Made by a program: the position numbers and the translations under genes. From positions 18,726 through 82,725 of the forward strand of contig NZ_MUNW01000045.1 of assembly GCF_002002725.1 (NCBI RefSeq): a DNA stretch of 64,000 nucleotides. Reading direction: 5' to 3'. The notes beneath the pieces were generated by a model that made no database searches, was not told the DNA's origin, and saw nothing but the letters and a program-made list of their open reading frames with translations. Source of the DNA: Sinorhizobium sp. A49. GTDB taxonomy: Bacteria; Pseudomonadota; Alphaproteobacteria; Rhizobiales; Rhizobiaceae. Shown here piece by piece: positions 7,659-18,191 of the stretch. Positions within the stretch are counted from its first letter, which is position 1. Each line of letters starts with the position of its first letter.

Positions 7659-8900
7659 TCAGCTTCTGTAGTCGCCGTTGATCTCGACATATTCCTTGGT
7701 GAGGTCGCAGGTAAAGACCGTCGCACGCCCGGCACCAAGCCCGATTTCGACGCGGATCGGGATATCCTGCGCCTTCATCACCGCCGTGGCCGCCGCTTCC
7801 GAATAGGTCGGATCGCGCTCGCCGTCGACGGCGACGCGCACATCGCCGAACCAGATCGCCAGCCGGTCGCGTTCGGCCATCTCGCCAGCCTTGCCGACGG
7901 CCATGACCACGCGTCCCCAATTGGCGTCCTCGCCGGCGACCGCCGTCTTGACCAGCGGCGAATTGGCGATCGAAAGCGCAATGCGCTTGGCAGCCGCATC
8001 GTTTTCGGCACCTTCCACCGTAACGGCAACCATCTTGCGCGCGCCCTCGCCGTCGCGAACGACCTGGAGTGCCAGATCGCGCAGCAGGTCGTTGAGCGCC
8101 GCGCGGAAGGCGTCGAGCTTCGCGTCGGACGCGTCCGTCACCTTCTGCTGGCCGTCGGCAGCGGCAGCCCCGGTCGCAAACAGCATCAGCGTATCGGACG
8201 TCGAAGTGTCGCTATCGACGGTCACCGAATTGAACGTCGGGCCGACGCCGGCCGAAAGCAACGCCTGCAGCGCCGCCGGCGCGATATCGGCGTCGGTGAC
8301 GACGAAGGAGAGCATGGTCGCCATGTCAGGCGCGATCATGCCGGCACCCTTGGCGATACCGTTGATCGTGACCTTGACGCCATCGATCTCGGCCACGCGC
8401 GTGGCGACCTTCGGATAGGTGTCCGTCGTCATGATCGCCTTGGCGGCCTCAAACCAGAAAGCTTCCGTGCCGGCAGCGGCGAGGTCGTCGAGCACGCCTG
8501 CAAACTTCGTCGCGTCCAGCGGTTCACCGATCACGCCGGTCGAAGCCAGGAACACCTCGCCCTCGGCGCAACCGACGGCTTTCGCTGCCGATTTTGCCGT
8601 CAGTTCCGTCGCTTCGCGGCCCTTCTTGCCCGTGAAGGCATTGGCGTTGCCGGAATTGACGACCACCGCGCGTGCAACGCCGCCGCTGAGGTTCTGACGG
8701 CAGAAATCGACCGGCGCCGACGGGCACTTGGAGCGCGTGAACACGCCGGCAACAGCAGCAGGCTTGTCGAAAACCATCATCAACACGTCGGTACGGTTCT
8801 TGTACTTGATGCCGGCCGCGGCCGTTGCCATGCGAACGCCGCGCAAAGCGGGCATTTCGACAAAGGTTTTTGGAGCGAGCGGAGAGACGGAACCGGACAT
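7659..8900 (-). CDS. argJ: Bifunctional ornithine acetyltransferase / N-acetylglutamate synthase ArgJ
   Basis: ArgJ recycles the acetyl group in arginine synthesis by moving it from N-acetylornithine to glutamate, and often also makes acetylglutamate from acetyl-CoA. The 413-residue precursor contains the autocleavage site in [16 protein letters not shown]: Ala194-Thr195, where Thr195 becomes the N-terminal nucleophile of the beta chain. Conserved [12 protein letters not shown] and [14 protein letters not shown] motifs are present. The start at 8900 is chosen over one 10 codons upstream because [13 protein letters not shown] begins the conserved region. argH, another arginine gene, is 20 kb away. 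Confidence 0.96.
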   Translation of the reverse strand: MSGSVSPLAPKTFVEMPALRGVRMATAAAGIKYKNRTDVLMMVFDKPAAVAGVFTRSKCPSAPVDFCRQNLSGGVARAVVVNSGNANAFTGKKGREATELTAKSAAKAVGCAEGEVFLASTGVIGEPLDATKFAGVLDDLAAAGTEAFWFEAAKAIMTTDTYPKVATRVAEIDGVKVTINGIAKGAGMIAPDMATMLSFVVTDADIAPAALQALLSAGVGPTFNSVTVDSDTSTSDTLMLFATGAAAADGQQKVTDASDAKLDAFRAALNDLLRDLALQVVRDGEGARKMVAVTVEGAENDAAAKRIALSIANSPLVKTAVAGEDANWGRVVMAVGKAGEMAERDRLAIWFGDVRVAVDGERDPTYSEAAATAVMKAQDIPIRVEIGLGAGRATVFTCDLTKEYVEINGDYRS

Positions 8901-8946
8901 GGGAAACCTGCCTGAAGAACGTGGGATCAAGGGGAAGTTGCGACAA

Positions 8947-8976
8947 ATGCCCGAACGGCTTTCAGCCGTCGGGCAT
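8947..8976 (-). terminator. Hairpin terminator between ppiC and argJ
   Basis: ATGCCCG-A-ACGGCT pairs with AGCCGT-CGGGCAT, a 13-bp stem with one bulged base and a 3-base loop. It lies after the parvulin gene and before argJ on the leftward strand. The following sequence is only mildly T-rich, so it may attenuate rather than fully stop readthrough. Confidence 0.6.
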
Positions 8977-9034
8977 CCACAAGAAACGTTGATCGACGAG
9001 CCCTGCCCTTGGACGGGGCCCGTCTGTCGAAAAA

Positions 9035-9892
9035 TTACTTGGCTTCCTGCGCCTTGTTGGCCTCGTCATAGGCCTTCTTCAGAGCCGGATCGGAAATCTC
9101 GACACCGGCATCCTTCTTGGCAGCAGCAAGCAGCTCAACGTATTTGTCGCGCATGACGAGCTGACGAACCTGCGGCTCGACCTGCTCCAGCGCCGGCGGG
9201 GCCTGCGGACGCTTGTCTTCGACCAGGATGACGTGGAAACCGAACTGCGTCTTCACCGGCGTCTTGGTGTAGGCGCCCTTGTCGAGCGTGAACACGACGG
9301 CTTCGAATTCCGGAACCATGCGGCCCTTGGTGAAGTAGCCGAGGTCGCCGCCGTCGTCCTTGTTCGGGTCGGAGGACTTGGCCTTGGCCAACTCGACGAA
9401 GCTCTTGCCGGCGTCAAGTTCCTTGATGATTTCCTTGGCCTCATCCTCGGTCTTGACGAGGATATGGCGCGCCTTGACCTCTTCCTGCACCGGAACGGCG
9501 GCGATTTCCTTGTCGTAGCGCGCCTTCACCTCTTCCTTGGTGATGGCGTCGACCACGTGCTTCTTGAAGAAGGCATTGTGCAGTTCGCGCTCGGTCAGGT
9601 AGGCGAGACGCTGCTTGAAGGTCGCATCGTCCTGAAGGCCTTCCTTCTCGGCAGTCTTCGACAGGAGCTTGACGTCGATGACGGCCGAAAGCGCTGCGGC
9701 GCGCTTCTGCTCTTCCGGCATCTGCTGGAGCTGCGGATCGAGACCGCCAAGGGCGAGATTGAGCTCGGACTGGCGCACTTCTTCGCCACCGACCGTGGCG
9801 ATGACCGGGTCCGCATCTTCGGCGCGCGCGACACCATGAACGGCGATCGCCGCAACCAGGGCCGCGGCGGCCAGGGTCTTAAACTTCGACAT
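9035..9892 (-). CDS. Periplasmic peptidyl-prolyl isomerase, parvulin (PpiC/SurA-like)
   Basis: A 285-residue exported foldase. Residues 1-24 are a signal peptide ([24 protein letters not shown], AxA-type cleavage). A SurA-N-like helical domain follows, then the parvulin domain from about 140 ([18 protein letters not shown] ... [19 protein letters not shown] ... [15 protein letters not shown]). It isomerises X-Pro bonds in proteins crossing into the periplasm. It diverges from secA across a 245-base region, a sensible pairing of export and folding. A hairpin separates it from argJ. Confidence 0.9.
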   Translation of the reverse strand: MSKFKTLAAAALVAAIAVHGVARAEDADPVIATVGGEEVRQSELNLALGGLDPQLQQMPEEQKRAAALSAVIDVKLLSKTAEKEGLQDDATFKQRLAYLTERELHNAFFKKHVVDAITKEEVKARYDKEIAAVPVQEEVKARHILVKTEDEAKEIIKELDAGKSFVELAKAKSSDPNKDDGGDLGYFTKGRMVPEFEAVVFTLDKGAYTKTPVKTQFGFHVILVEDKRPQAPPALEQVEPQVRQLVMRDKYVELLAAAKKDAGVEISDPALKKAYDEANKAQEAK

Positions 9893-9999
9893 GCTCGTAA
9901 CCTTTCACCTTTGGCCGTCAACGCGATTGCATCGGCCTCGTGGCGGCTGAACACCACCAGAATGTGGCGGTTCTGTAGCCGCCCGGCCACGCAAGTGCG

Positions 10000-10028
10000 T
10001 TGACATAATTCGACCCCCCTCTTATCTG
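10000..10028 (+). promoter_or_regulatory. Candidate sigma-70 promoter of secA
   Basis: TTGACA at 10000-10005, a 17-base spacer, then TATCTG at 10023-10028, about 110 bases before the secA start. The -35 is a perfect consensus and the -10 is moderate. Position and spacing are right, but other starts in the divergent region cannot be excluded. Confidence 0.5.
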
Positions 10029-10137
10029 TCACGCAACCTCGCGTCCAGAACAGTTTCCGGGCGTTTCACGGCATTGCGCGGTTTTGGACGGTGCGGCCAG
10101 TGGAACCCAAGGCAACAAAAAAGAAAGGACCATTCAT

Positions 10138-12852
10138 ATGGTCAGTCTCGGCGGCCTAGCCCGCAAGTTGTTTGGCTCCTCCAACGATCGCCGTGTGCGT
10201 GGATACAAGGTCAGGGTGGATGCCATCAACGCTCTTGAAGCCGATATGAAGGCTTTGTCGGATGAGGCACTCGCCGCCAAGACCGTGGAATTCCGCAAGG
10301 AGTTCGCCGATGGCAAGACGCTGGACGATCTCCTGGTCCCGGCTTTCGCTGTCGCCCGCGAGGCCGCCCGCCGCGTGCTTGGCCTGCGTCCGTTCGATGT
10401 CCAGCTTATCGGTGGCATGATCCTGCATGAGCGCGCCATCGCCGAAATGAAGACCGGTGAAGGCAAGACGCTGGTCGCGACCCTGCCGGTCTATCTCAAC
10501 GCGCTTGCCAGCAAGGGCGTCCACGTCGTCACCGTCAACGACTACCTGGCCCAGCGCGACGCCGCCACCATGAACCGCATCTACAGCTTCCTCGGGCTGT
10601 CGACCGGCGTCATCGTTCATGGCCTGACGGACGACCAGCGCAAGGCTGCCTATGGCTGCGACATCACCTACGCGACCAACAACGAACTCGGCTTCGACTA
10701 TCTGCGCGACAACATGAAGTATGAGCGCGCCCAGATGGTTCAGCGCGGCCACTTCTTCGCCATCGTCGACGAAGTGGACTCGATCCTCGTCGACGAAGCG
10801 CGCACGCCGCTGATCATCTCCGGCCCGCTCGACGACCGCTCGGATCTCTACAACACGATCAACGAGTTCATTCCGATGCTTTCGCCGGAGGACTACGAGA
10901 TCGACGAAAAGCAGCGCTCGGCCAACTTCTCCGAAGACGGCACCGAGAAGCTGGAAAATCTTTTGCGCGAGGCAGGCCTGCTCAAGGGTGAATCGCTCTA
11001 CGACATCGAAAACGTCGCGATCGTCCACCACGTCAACAACGCGCTCAAGGCCCACAAGCTGTTCCAGCGCGACAAGGACTACATCGTCCGCAACGACGAG
11101 ATCGTCATCATCGACGAGTTCACCGGCCGCATGATGCCGGGCCGTCGTTATTCCGAAGGCCAGCACCAAGCGCTCGAAGCCAAGGAAAAGGTGCAGATCC
11201 AGCCCGAGAACCAGACGCTCGCCTCGATCACCTTCCAGAACTATTTCCGCATGTATTCCAAGCTCGGCGGCATGACCGGCACGGCCTCCACCGAAGCGGA
11301 AGAATTCGGCAACATCTACGGCCTGGAAGTCATCGAGGTTCCGACCAACCTGCCGATCAAGCGTATCGACGAGGACGACGAGGTCTATCGTACGCAGGGC
11401 GAAAAGCTGAAGGCGATCATCGACGAGATCAAGTCGGCACACGAGCGTGGCCAGCCGATGCTGGTCGGCACGACGTCGATCGAAAAGTCCGAACAGCTTG
11501 CCGATCTCCTGAAGAAATCGGGCTTCGACAACTTCCAGGTGCTGAACGCGCGTTACCACGAGCAGGAAGCCTTCATTGTTGCGCAGGCCGGCGTTCCGGG
11601 TGCCGTCACGATCGCCACCAATATGGCCGGCCGCGGTACCGACATCCAGCTCGGCGGCAACGTCGACATGCGCATCCAGCAGGAACTCTCGGAAGTCGAG
11701 CCCGGCCCTGAGCGCGACCAACGCGAACAGGCGATCCGTGCCGAGGTGCAGCAACTGAAGGAGAAGGCGCTGGCGGCCGGCGGACTTTACGTTCTGGCCA
11801 CCGAACGCCACGAAAGCCGCCGCATCGACAACCAGCTGCGCGGCCGTTCCGGCCGTCAGGGCGATCCGGGCCGGTCCAAGTTCTACCTGTCGCTTCAGGA
11901 CGACCTGATGCGCATCTTCGGCTCCGACCGCATGGACGGCATGCTGCAGAAACTCGGCCTTAAGGAAGGCGAGTCGATCATCCACCCCTGGATCAACAAG
12001 GCGCTCGAGCGTGCACAGAAGAAGGTTGAAGCTCGCAACTTCGACATCCGTAAAAACCTTCTGAAATACGACGACGTGCTCAACGACCAGCGCAAGGTGA
12101 TCTTCGAACAACGCATCGAGCTGATGGATGCCGTCAGCGTCACCGAAACCGTGACCGACATGCGCAACGAAGTCATCGAGGACATCGTTTCCAAGCGTAT
12201 CCCCGAGCGCGCCTATGCCGAAAAGTGGGACGTCGAAGGCCTGAAGGCCGACGTACAGCAGTACCTCAACCTCGACCTGCCGATCGTCGAATGGGCGGCT
12301 GAAGAAGGCATCGACGAGGCCGATATCCTGGAGCGCGTCACGGCGGCCACCGACCAGGCCGTTGCCGAGCGCGCCGAGCGTTTCGGGCCTGAAATCATGC
12401 AATATGTCGAACGCTCGGTGATCCTGCAGACGCTCGACCATCTCTGGCGCGAACATATCGTCAATCTCGACCATCTGCGTTCGGTCGTCGGCTTCCGCGG
12501 TTATGCCCAGCGCGACCCGCTGCAGGAATACAAGTCCGAAGCCTTCGAGCTGTTCCAGGCCCTGCTCGGCAACCTTCGCCAGGCCGTAACAGCCCAGCTG
12601 ATGCGCGTCGAACTGGTGCGCGAAGCGGCCGAAGCGCCGCAGCCCGTGCCGCCACTGATGGAAGGCCACCATATCGATCCCTTGACCGGCGAAGACGATT
12701 TCGGCGGTGGCTCCGGCTCGCTCCTGGCTGTCGCTCCGGAAAACCGCAACCCGGCCGATCCGTCGACCTGGGGCAAGGTCTCGCGCAACGAGGCCTGCCC
12801 ATGCGGCTCCGGCAAGAAGTACAAGCACTGCCACGGAATTTACGAAGCCTAA
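10138..12852 (+). CDS. secA: Preprotein translocase ATPase SecA
   Basis: SecA drives post-translational export through SecYEG by ATP hydrolysis. The 904-residue protein shows Walker A (MKTGEGKT, residues 104-111), the DEAD-like [20 protein letters not shown], the NBD2 motifs [16 protein letters not shown] and [19 protein letters not shown], and the helical scaffold. The C-terminal zinc motif [14 protein letters not shown] for SecB and lipid binding is complete. The start at 10138 has AAGAAAGGA upstream; in-frame sequence before it is not conserved. Family length is about 900, so the protein is full-length. A strong terminator follows immediately. Confidence 0.98.
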   Translation: MVSLGGLARKLFGSSNDRRVRGYKVRVDAINALEADMKALSDEALAAKTVEFRKEFADGKTLDDLLVPAFAVAREAARRVLGLRPFDVQLIGGMILHERAIAEMKTGEGKTLVATLPVYLNALASKGVHVVTVNDYLAQRDAATMNRIYSFLGLSTGVIVHGLTDDQRKAAYGCDITYATNNELGFDYLRDNMKYERAQMVQRGHFFAIVDEVDSILVDEARTPLIISGPLDDRSDLYNTINEFIPMLSPEDYEIDEKQRSANFSEDGTEKLENLLREAGLLKGESLYDIENVAIVHHVNNALKAHKLFQRDKDYIVRNDEIVIIDEFTGRMMPGRRYSEGQHQALEAKEKVQIQPENQTLASITFQNYFRMYSKLGGMTGTASTEAEEFGNIYGLEVIEVPTNLPIKRIDEDDEVYRTQGEKLKAIIDEIKSAHERGQPMLVGTTSIEKSEQLADLLKKSGFDNFQVLNARYHEQEAFIVAQAGVPGAVTIATNMAGRGTDIQLGGNVDMRIQQELSEVEPGPERDQREQAIRAEVQQLKEKALAAGGLYVLATERHESRRIDNQLRGRSGRQGDPGRSKFYLSLQDDLMRIFGSDRMDGMLQKLGLKEGESIIHPWINKALERAQKKVEARNFDIRKNLLKYDDVLNDQRKVIFEQRIELMDAVSVTETVTDMRNEVIEDIVSKRIPERAYAEKWDVEGLKADVQQYLNLDLPIVEWAAEEGIDEADILERVTAATDQAVAERAERFGPEIMQYVERSVILQTLDHLWREHIVNLDHLRSVVGFRGYAQRDPLQEYKSEAFELFQALLGNLRQAVTAQLMRVELVREAAEAPQPVPPLMEGHHIDPLTGEDDFGGGSGSLLAVAPENRNPADPSTWGKVSRNEACPCGSGKKYKHCHGIYEA

Positions 12853-12856
12853 TCTG

Positions 12857-12884
12857 AAAATGCCGCCTCCGGGCGGCATTTTTG
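12857..12884 (+). terminator. Intrinsic terminator of secA
   Basis: AAAATGCCGCC pairs with GGCGGCATTTT around a TCCG tetraloop-size turn, followed by a T run, beginning 5 bases after the secA stop. Confidence 0.9.
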
Positions 12885-13107
12885 TTTGCGAGGCGGGAAA
12901 GGCGAAGGCCGCCTCGTCTCCCGATGTCCAGTGGCGTGGCCGCATGACCTGGCGTCGGCCGGTTGCGATCCGGCGCGCGTCTTTTCGGCACTGGACGGGG
13001 TCCATCCGCTCGGCTCCCCCCCCCAAGGCAAACCCGCCAACTGAACCGTTTGTTAACGGTGATCTGGCACAACCAAACCCTGTATTGCGTAATCTCAGGG
13101 TGTTCTC

Positions 13108-14535
13108 GTGTTCATGGCGGTGTGTCAAACAGCCGGACGAATGCTGCCGTCAGCGCTTCGACACCGCTTGTCTCCGCTGGTGGGCATGCTGGTCGCCGCC
13201 CTGACCGAACACGACCCGAAAAACACGGCACGCCGGATGGCACTGGTCGCCTTCGCCATCCGCATCCTCAGCGCCGCAATCGCCTTCCTGTCCCAGATCA
13301 TTCTCGCGCGCCTGATGGGCGAGTTCGAGTACGGCATCTTCGTCTTCGTCTGGGTGCTGGTGATCCTGTTCGGTAACCTGTCCTGCGTCGGCTTCCATTC
13401 GGCCGTGATCCGTTTCCTGCCGGAATACCAGGTCGCAGCGGCGCTGGACGAAATTCGCGGCCTGACGACCACCGCGCGCATCTTTGCCCTCGTGTCGGCA
13501 AGCACGCTCGCACTCGTCGGGTTTCTGGGCCTGTGGCTGTTTGCCGAACGGATCGAGGGTTACTACCTCGTGCCGCTTTATCTCGGCCTGTTCATCCTGC
13601 CGATGATCGCGCTCGGCGATGTGATGGACGGCACCGCCCGCGCCCATGGTTGGCCGCTTTCGGCCATGAGCCCGACCTTCATCATCCGCCCTCTGCTGGT
13701 GCTCGCCTTCATGGTTCTGGCAACGACGATGGGCGCGCCGCACACGGCGCGCACGGCCATGGCCGCAGCCATTGCCGCGGTCTATGCGACGACCATCAGC
13801 CAGTTCCTCGTACTCACCTGGCGGTTGCGCTCGCGCTACGTCCGAGGACCGCTGCGCATCGAAATGGGACGCTGGCTCACGGTCGCGGTGCCGATCTTCC
13901 TGATCGACGGCTTCGGATTCCTGCTGACCAATTCCGACGTCGTCATTGTCGGCTGCTACCTGAAGCCGGAGGATGTCGCCGTCTACTTCGCCGCCGCCAA
14001 GACGATGGCGCTGGTTCACTTCGTCATGTTCTCCGTCAAGGCGGCGGCAGGTCCGCGGATTGCCGGAGCCATGGCCGCAAACGACCGCAGGCAATTGGCC
14101 GAGATCGCCATCGAAAGCGCCCGCTGGGCGTTCTGGCCGTCGCTGATGCTCGGGGCAATCGTTTTGGCGGCCGGCCCGATCCTGCTCTCGCTGTTCGGTC
14201 CGGCCTTCGTCGGCGGCTGGCCTTTGATGGCCATCCTGTTTGCCGGCATCATGGCCAAGGCCTTCATCGGGCCCGCCGAAATCTTGCTGACGATGGCAGG
14301 CCAGCAGACGCTGTGCGTGATCCTGTACGCTGGCGCTCTGGTGGCAAACCTCGCGCTTAACTTGAGCCTCATTCCTCTTTTCGGATTGATTGGTGCTGCA
14401 TTTGCAACCGCCGGCGCTATGTTCGTCGAGGCAATGCTGCTTCATTTCGCCGTAAGGCGCACCTTCGGCTTCGCGCTGTCCGCTTTCGCAAGCGGGCGTT
14501 CGGACCATGACAACAACGGGGCGATCCATCCATGA
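13108..14535 (+). CDS. Polysaccharide/lipid-linked oligosaccharide flippase (MOP superfamily, Wzx-like)
   Basis: An integral membrane protein of up to 475 residues with about 12 hydrophobic helices. The first helices, ALVAFAIRILSAAIAFLSQIILARLMGEFEYGIFVFVWV, match the N-terminal pattern of Wzx/RfbX and MATE-like lipopolysaccharide exporters; a GLIGAAFATAGAMFVEA motif is near the end. Such proteins flip lipid-linked glycans or similar amphiphiles across the inner membrane. GTG at 13108 is the longest start; ATG at 13114 and ATG at 13141 (MLPSALRHRLS) are alternatives, none with a convincing Shine-Dalgarno. Its stop overlaps the next gene by ATGA. Confidence 0.82.
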   Translation: MFMAVCQTAGRMLPSALRHRLSPLVGMLVAALTEHDPKNTARRMALVAFAIRILSAAIAFLSQIILARLMGEFEYGIFVFVWVLVILFGNLSCVGFHSAVIRFLPEYQVAAALDEIRGLTTTARIFALVSASTLALVGFLGLWLFAERIEGYYLVPLYLGLFILPMIALGDVMDGTARAHGWPLSAMSPTFIIRPLLVLAFMVLATTMGAPHTARTAMAAAIAAVYATTISQFLVLTWRLRSRYVRGPLRIEMGRWLTVAVPIFLIDGFGFLLTNSDVVIVGCYLKPEDVAVYFAAAKTMALVHFVMFSVKAAAGPRIAGAMAANDRRQLAEIAIESARWAFWPSLMLGAIVLAAGPILLSLFGPAFVGGWPLMAILFAGIMAKAFIGPAEILLTMAGQQTLCVILYAGALVANLALNLSLIPLFGLIGAAFATAGAMFVEAMLLHFAVRRTFGFALSAFASGRSDHDNNGAIHP

Positions 14536-15806
14536 TCGGCAATACCAATGTTCCCGGTGACGCAGACGATAGAGCTGCTCGCATCCTTGGCGGGCTGGCA
14601 CCGATGGGGCATTCCCATCCCCAGGCAGAGCACATGCTTGCGGTCGGACGCCCCGGACGGCATCTCTCCATCTACCCGGCCAAGGCCGGCTATGAATTGC
14701 AGGGCGAACTCGACTTCCTGTCGAACCGGGCGCTTGAGCCGAACGTATTCTTCACCGGCCGGTTCCTGGCACCGGCGATGCCCAGGCTCGAGGAGCGCGT
14801 GATCCGGCTCGCCATCATCAGGGACAACAACGAGCGCCGCAGCCGCATGCGCTTCCTGATGCCATTTTCGATCGAGAAGCCCGGCTTTTCGATCGGCGCA
14901 CCGATTATCCGCGCCTGGTCCAATCCCTTCGGCCCGCTTGGCGTGCCGCTGCTCGATGCCGAGGATGCGGCCGAAACGATCGACAACCTGTTTGAAGCCC
15001 TGACCAATCCGTCGGCAAGCCTTCCCCCGGTTCTGGTGCTGCCGGATGTGCGCCTCAAGGGCAAGTTCGCGCAACTGGCGCGTGCCGTCGCCATCGGCCG
15101 AAACCTGCCGCTGACAGTGACTGACACGTTCAGCCGGCCGATGCTCGAAAGCCTGTTCGATGGCCCGACCTATCTGAAGAAGGCAATCAGCCCGGCGCAT
15201 TTCCGCGAATTGCGGCGCCAATGGAACCAGCTGGAAAAGCTTGGGAAGCTTGCCTATTCCGTCGCGCGCCAGCCGAGCGAGGTCCGCATTCGCATGGAAG
15301 AGTTCCTTGCGCTGGAAGCGTCCGGCTGGAAGGGCCGCGAACGCAGCGCCATGGTGCTCGACCGCTTCCGCGCGGCCTTCGCTCGCGAGGCGATCACCAA
15401 CCTTTCCGAAGCCGACAGCGTTCGGATCCACACGCTCGACCTCGACGGCAAAGCCATCGCCTCCATGGTCGTTTTCCTGATGTCGGGCGAAGCCTACACG
15501 TGGAAGACGGCCTACAACGAGCACTATGCGAGGTTCTCGCCGGGCAAGCTGCTTTTGGCGGAACTGACCGAATGGCACCTCGACGACGCCAACATCGCCC
15601 GCTCGGATTCCTGCGCCGTTCCCGACCACCCGATCATGAGCCGGTTCTGGCAGCAGCGCGAAGAAATGGGCACGCTGGTCATCGGCCTGCAGCAGACGCG
15701 CGACCGCGACGTTCGCCAGGTAGCAGCCCAGTTGCACCTCTACCGCAACACCCGCAACATGGCGCGAATGCTGCGGGAAAAGATCAAGGCGCTCGCCGGT
15801 CGTTGA
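14532..15806 (+). CDS. CelD/BioF2-like GNAT acyltransferase
   Basis: A 424-residue protein of the Acetyltransf_6 (CelD, BcsL, FemAB-like) group. The second half holds the diagnostic region: FRELRRQWNQLEKLGKLAY, EEFLALEASGWKGRERSAM, then SMVVFLMSGEAYTWKTAYNEHYARFSPGKLLLAELTEW. The first half (roughly 1-200) is a second degenerate GNAT fold. Relatives act in exopolysaccharide or cellulose production and probably acylate glycans. The start codon overlaps the flippase stop (ATGA), so the two are made together; a flippase plus acyltransferase points to decorating and moving one surface molecule. The substrate is not known. Confidence 0.82.
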   Translation: MIGNTNVPGDADDRAARILGGLAPMGHSHPQAEHMLAVGRPGRHLSIYPAKAGYELQGELDFLSNRALEPNVFFTGRFLAPAMPRLEERVIRLAIIRDNNERRSRMRFLMPFSIEKPGFSIGAPIIRAWSNPFGPLGVPLLDAEDAAETIDNLFEALTNPSASLPPVLVLPDVRLKGKFAQLARAVAIGRNLPLTVTDTFSRPMLESLFDGPTYLKKAISPAHFRELRRQWNQLEKLGKLAYSVARQPSEVRIRMEEFLALEASGWKGRERSAMVLDRFRAAFAREAITNLSEADSVRIHTLDLDGKAIASMVVFLMSGEAYTWKTAYNEHYARFSPGKLLLAELTEWHLDDANIARSDSCAVPDHPIMSRFWQQREEMGTLVIGLQQTRDRDVRQVAAQLHLYRNTRNMARMLREKIKALAGR

Positions 15807-15815
15807 CCGGCTTCC

Positions 15816-17462
15816 TCAGGCGGGCGCGTGCGGCGGCTCTGCCGCCGCCTGTTCACGCAGGAACCGGCGAATGACCTTGCCCGATGTCGTCAGCGGCAGG
15901 CTGTCGACAAACGCGATTTCCCGCGGATATTCATGCATCGACAGACGTGTCTTCACCCAGTCGCGGATCGATTGGGCGGTTTTTTCGTCGCCATCCACGC
16001 CGGGCCTCAGGACGACATAGGCCTTGACGATTTCCGTGCGCAACGCGTCGGGCTTTCCGACCGCCGCGGCAAGCTGCACGTCCGGATGTCCGCCAAGGCA
16101 GTCCTCGATTTCTCCAGGGCCGATGCGATAGCCTGATGACGTGATCACGTCGTCATCGCGCCCGAAGAAAGTGAAGTAGCCTTCGACATCCATCACCCCC
16201 TGATCGCCGGTCGTCATCCAGTCGCCGATAAACTTTGCCTCCGTCGCCTTGTCATTGTTCCAGTAGCCGAGAAACATCACAGGATCCGGTCTGCGGATCG
16301 CCACCTGGCCGACAGTTCCGGCCGACAGTTCCCGGCCGTCACCGTCGATGATCGCCACCCGGTGCCCCGGCGCCGCCTTGCCCATCGAGCCCGGCTTGAC
16401 CACGCCGAGATCGGCGGCAGACGAAATGACGATGTTGCACTCCGTCTGGCCGTAGAACTCGCTGACCTCAAGGCCGAGTGCGGCCCTCGCCCATTCGAAG
16501 GTTTCGCGCCCGAGCGCCTCGCCGGCCGAACCGATGGTTCTGAGATTGAGACGGTATCGCTCCCGCGGCCGGTCGACCGCCTTCATCAGCCGCAGTGCCG
16601 TCGGCGGAATGAAGGCGTTGCGCACGTCCATCTCTTCAAGGATCCGAAAGGCGGTGTGCGGGTCGAACTTCTGGGCCGGCGACGAAACCACGGGAACGCC
16701 GAGCAGCAGCGAAGGCAGGAGCGCGTTCAGCAAGCCACCGGCCCAAGCCCAGTCGGCGGGCGTCCACATCCGATCACCCGGCTGCGGCAGGAAATGGTGG
16801 TGAAACTGGAACCCCGGAAGATGGCCGAGCAGCACCCGGTGGCCATGCAGCGCGCCCTTCGGCGGCCCTGTCGTTCCCGAAGTGTAGATCATCAGTGCTG
16901 CATCGTCGGGCATGGTGTCGGCGGCGACAAAACCCTCGGCATCGCCTGAGGCAAGCTCGGCGAAATCGAGCGTGCCTGCAACACTTTCGCCTCCGGTCAG
17001 CACCACCAGCCGCAGATCCGGCAGCCGCCCGCGGATGGCGGCGACGCGCTCGTGGCCGAAGGCATTGGTGACGATCGCCGCGACACCGGCGTCGTGCAGA
17101 CGGTACTCGAGCGCCTCAACCCCGAACAAAAGGGCGAGCGGCAAGGCGATCGCGCCGAGCTTGTAAATGGCGGCATGCGCAATGGCAGCCTCGAACCCCT
17201 GCGGCAGCAGGATCGCCACCCGGTCCCCCGGTTTGATCCCTTGGCGCTCGAGTCCCCGCGCAAATGCGGAGGATTGCCGCGAGAACGCACCGTAGGTCAG
17301 TGTGCGATGATCGCCATCCGGGCTGAAATGCTGAAGACAGATGCGCTCCGGCTCTTTCGCGGCCCAGGCATCGCTGACCGCCACGCCGATGTTGAACTTC
17401 TCAGGGATCTGCCACTCGAAAGCGCCGTAGAGTTCGTCGTAATTCTCGATTGTCGGTAACAT
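15816..17462 (-). CDS. Acyl-CoA synthetase (AMP-forming), medium-chain/acetate-like
   Basis: A 548-residue adenylate-forming enzyme activating a carboxylic acid to its CoA thioester via acyl-AMP. Motifs in order: the P-loop-like MIYTSGTTGPPKGALHG, FYGQTECN (A5), the hinge-side MTTGDQG and GRDDDVITSSGYRIGPGEIE, and the catalytic lysine in TTSGKVIRRFLRE near the C-terminus. Start and overall layout (MLPTIENYDELYGAFEWQIPEKFN) resemble the MACS-like bacterial family that uses medium-chain or aromatic acids. It lies downstream of the tetR gene on the same strand with 135 bases between; regulation by that repressor is plausible, not shown. Confidence 0.88.
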   Translation of the reverse strand: MLPTIENYDELYGAFEWQIPEKFNIGVAVSDAWAAKEPERICLQHFSPDGDHRTLTYGAFSRQSSAFARGLERQGIKPGDRVAILLPQGFEAAIAHAAIYKLGAIALPLALLFGVEALEYRLHDAGVAAIVTNAFGHERVAAIRGRLPDLRLVVLTGGESVAGTLDFAELASGDAEGFVAADTMPDDAALMIYTSGTTGPPKGALHGHRVLLGHLPGFQFHHHFLPQPGDRMWTPADWAWAGGLLNALLPSLLLGVPVVSSPAQKFDPHTAFRILEEMDVRNAFIPPTALRLMKAVDRPRERYRLNLRTIGSAGEALGRETFEWARAALGLEVSEFYGQTECNIVISSAADLGVVKPGSMGKAAPGHRVAIIDGDGRELSAGTVGQVAIRRPDPVMFLGYWNNDKATEAKFIGDWMTTGDQGVMDVEGYFTFFGRDDDVITSSGYRIGPGEIEDCLGGHPDVQLAAAVGKPDALRTEIVKAYVVLRPGVDGDEKTAQSIRDWVKTRLSMHEYPREIAFVDSLPLTTSGKVIRRFLREQAAAEPPHAPA

Positions 17463-17597
17463 GGCCCCGCCGCAACAGACTTCTGCTGCACTGCACCTAA
17501 CATCTTCGTCGGCCCCAGTTCAATCGCCAGCGCGACACCGGCTATCCACTGACAGGCTCGATCTTGCCTCGTTCCTCGCTTCCACTCGCTCCTCACA

Positions 17598-18185
17598 TCA
17601 GCGCGGTGGCTCTTCGGCGAGAAGCGTTCTGACGTGACCGAGAATGCGCCTGAAGCCATCGACCCCGCCCCCACCCCGGGCGATCAGCACCGCACCTTGC
17701 CACGCAGCGGTCACGATCGCTGCCCGTGACGCCGCCTGCGCCGGCGACCACCCCATTTCGATGAGGTTGCGCGCCAGCAATCTTTCGATATCGCCAAGCA
17801 AACTCGTCGCCAGGCCGCGCATCGCCACGGTTGTCGCCATGGGATCGACCATCGTCTGACCCACCGGGCAGCCGATGATTTCCCCTTGCGCGGCGTAGAA
17901 CGTCTCGATCCGGAAAAACACCCGCTCGATCCGCTGCAGCGGCGTCAGTTCGGGCGCTTCGAAGATCGGCAGCGTCTCCCTGCGGAAATGCGCCACCGCT
18001 TGCTCGAACAGCGCCTCGAACAACGCGGCCTTGCTGGGGAAGTGATGGGTGATCTTGCCGAGCGAGATCCCGAGTGCCGCGGTGATCTCGGAGAAGGAGG
18101 ATGCGGCATAGCCACGAACGAAAATCAGCCGCCCAGCGGCATCGAGGATTTCTTCGCGCGTTTGCAGCCCCTTGGCATAGCCCAT
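17598..18185 (-). CDS. TetR/AcrR-family transcriptional regulator
   Basis: A 195-residue repressor. The N-terminal helix-turn-helix reads REEILDAAGRLIFVRGYAASSFSEITAALGISLGKITHHFPSKAALFEALF, a classic TetR DNA-binding domain. The ligand domain resembles TetR_C_11-type members, with a conserved IGCPVGQTMVD segment. It follows the HemJ-like and DUF3817 genes with a 6-base gap, so it is likely the last gene of that operon and autoregulates it. The effector is unknown. Confidence 0.9.
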   Translation of the reverse strand: MGYAKGLQTREEILDAAGRLIFVRGYAASSFSEITAALGISLGKITHHFPSKAALFEALFEQAVAHFRRETLPIFEAPELTPLQRIERVFFRIETFYAAQGEIIGCPVGQTMVDPMATTVAMRGLATSLLGDIERLLARNLIEMGWSPAQAASRAAIVTAAWQGAVLIARGGGGVDGFRRILGHVRTLLAEEPPR

Positions 18186-18191
18186 GATGAC

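Noticed and set aside
9001..9034. GACGGGGCCCGTC near-palindrome after ppiC
   Set aside because: Too short and without a T run; the stronger hairpin at 8947-8976 explains termination better.
10156..13128. Very long open frame antisense to secA (about 990 codons)
   Set aside because: The composition mirrors secA codons, there is no domain, and secA is unmistakable. High GC removes stop codons from the opposite strand; the same applies to long antisense frames at 6486-8915, 33203-35746, 51814-53736 and 53693-55210.
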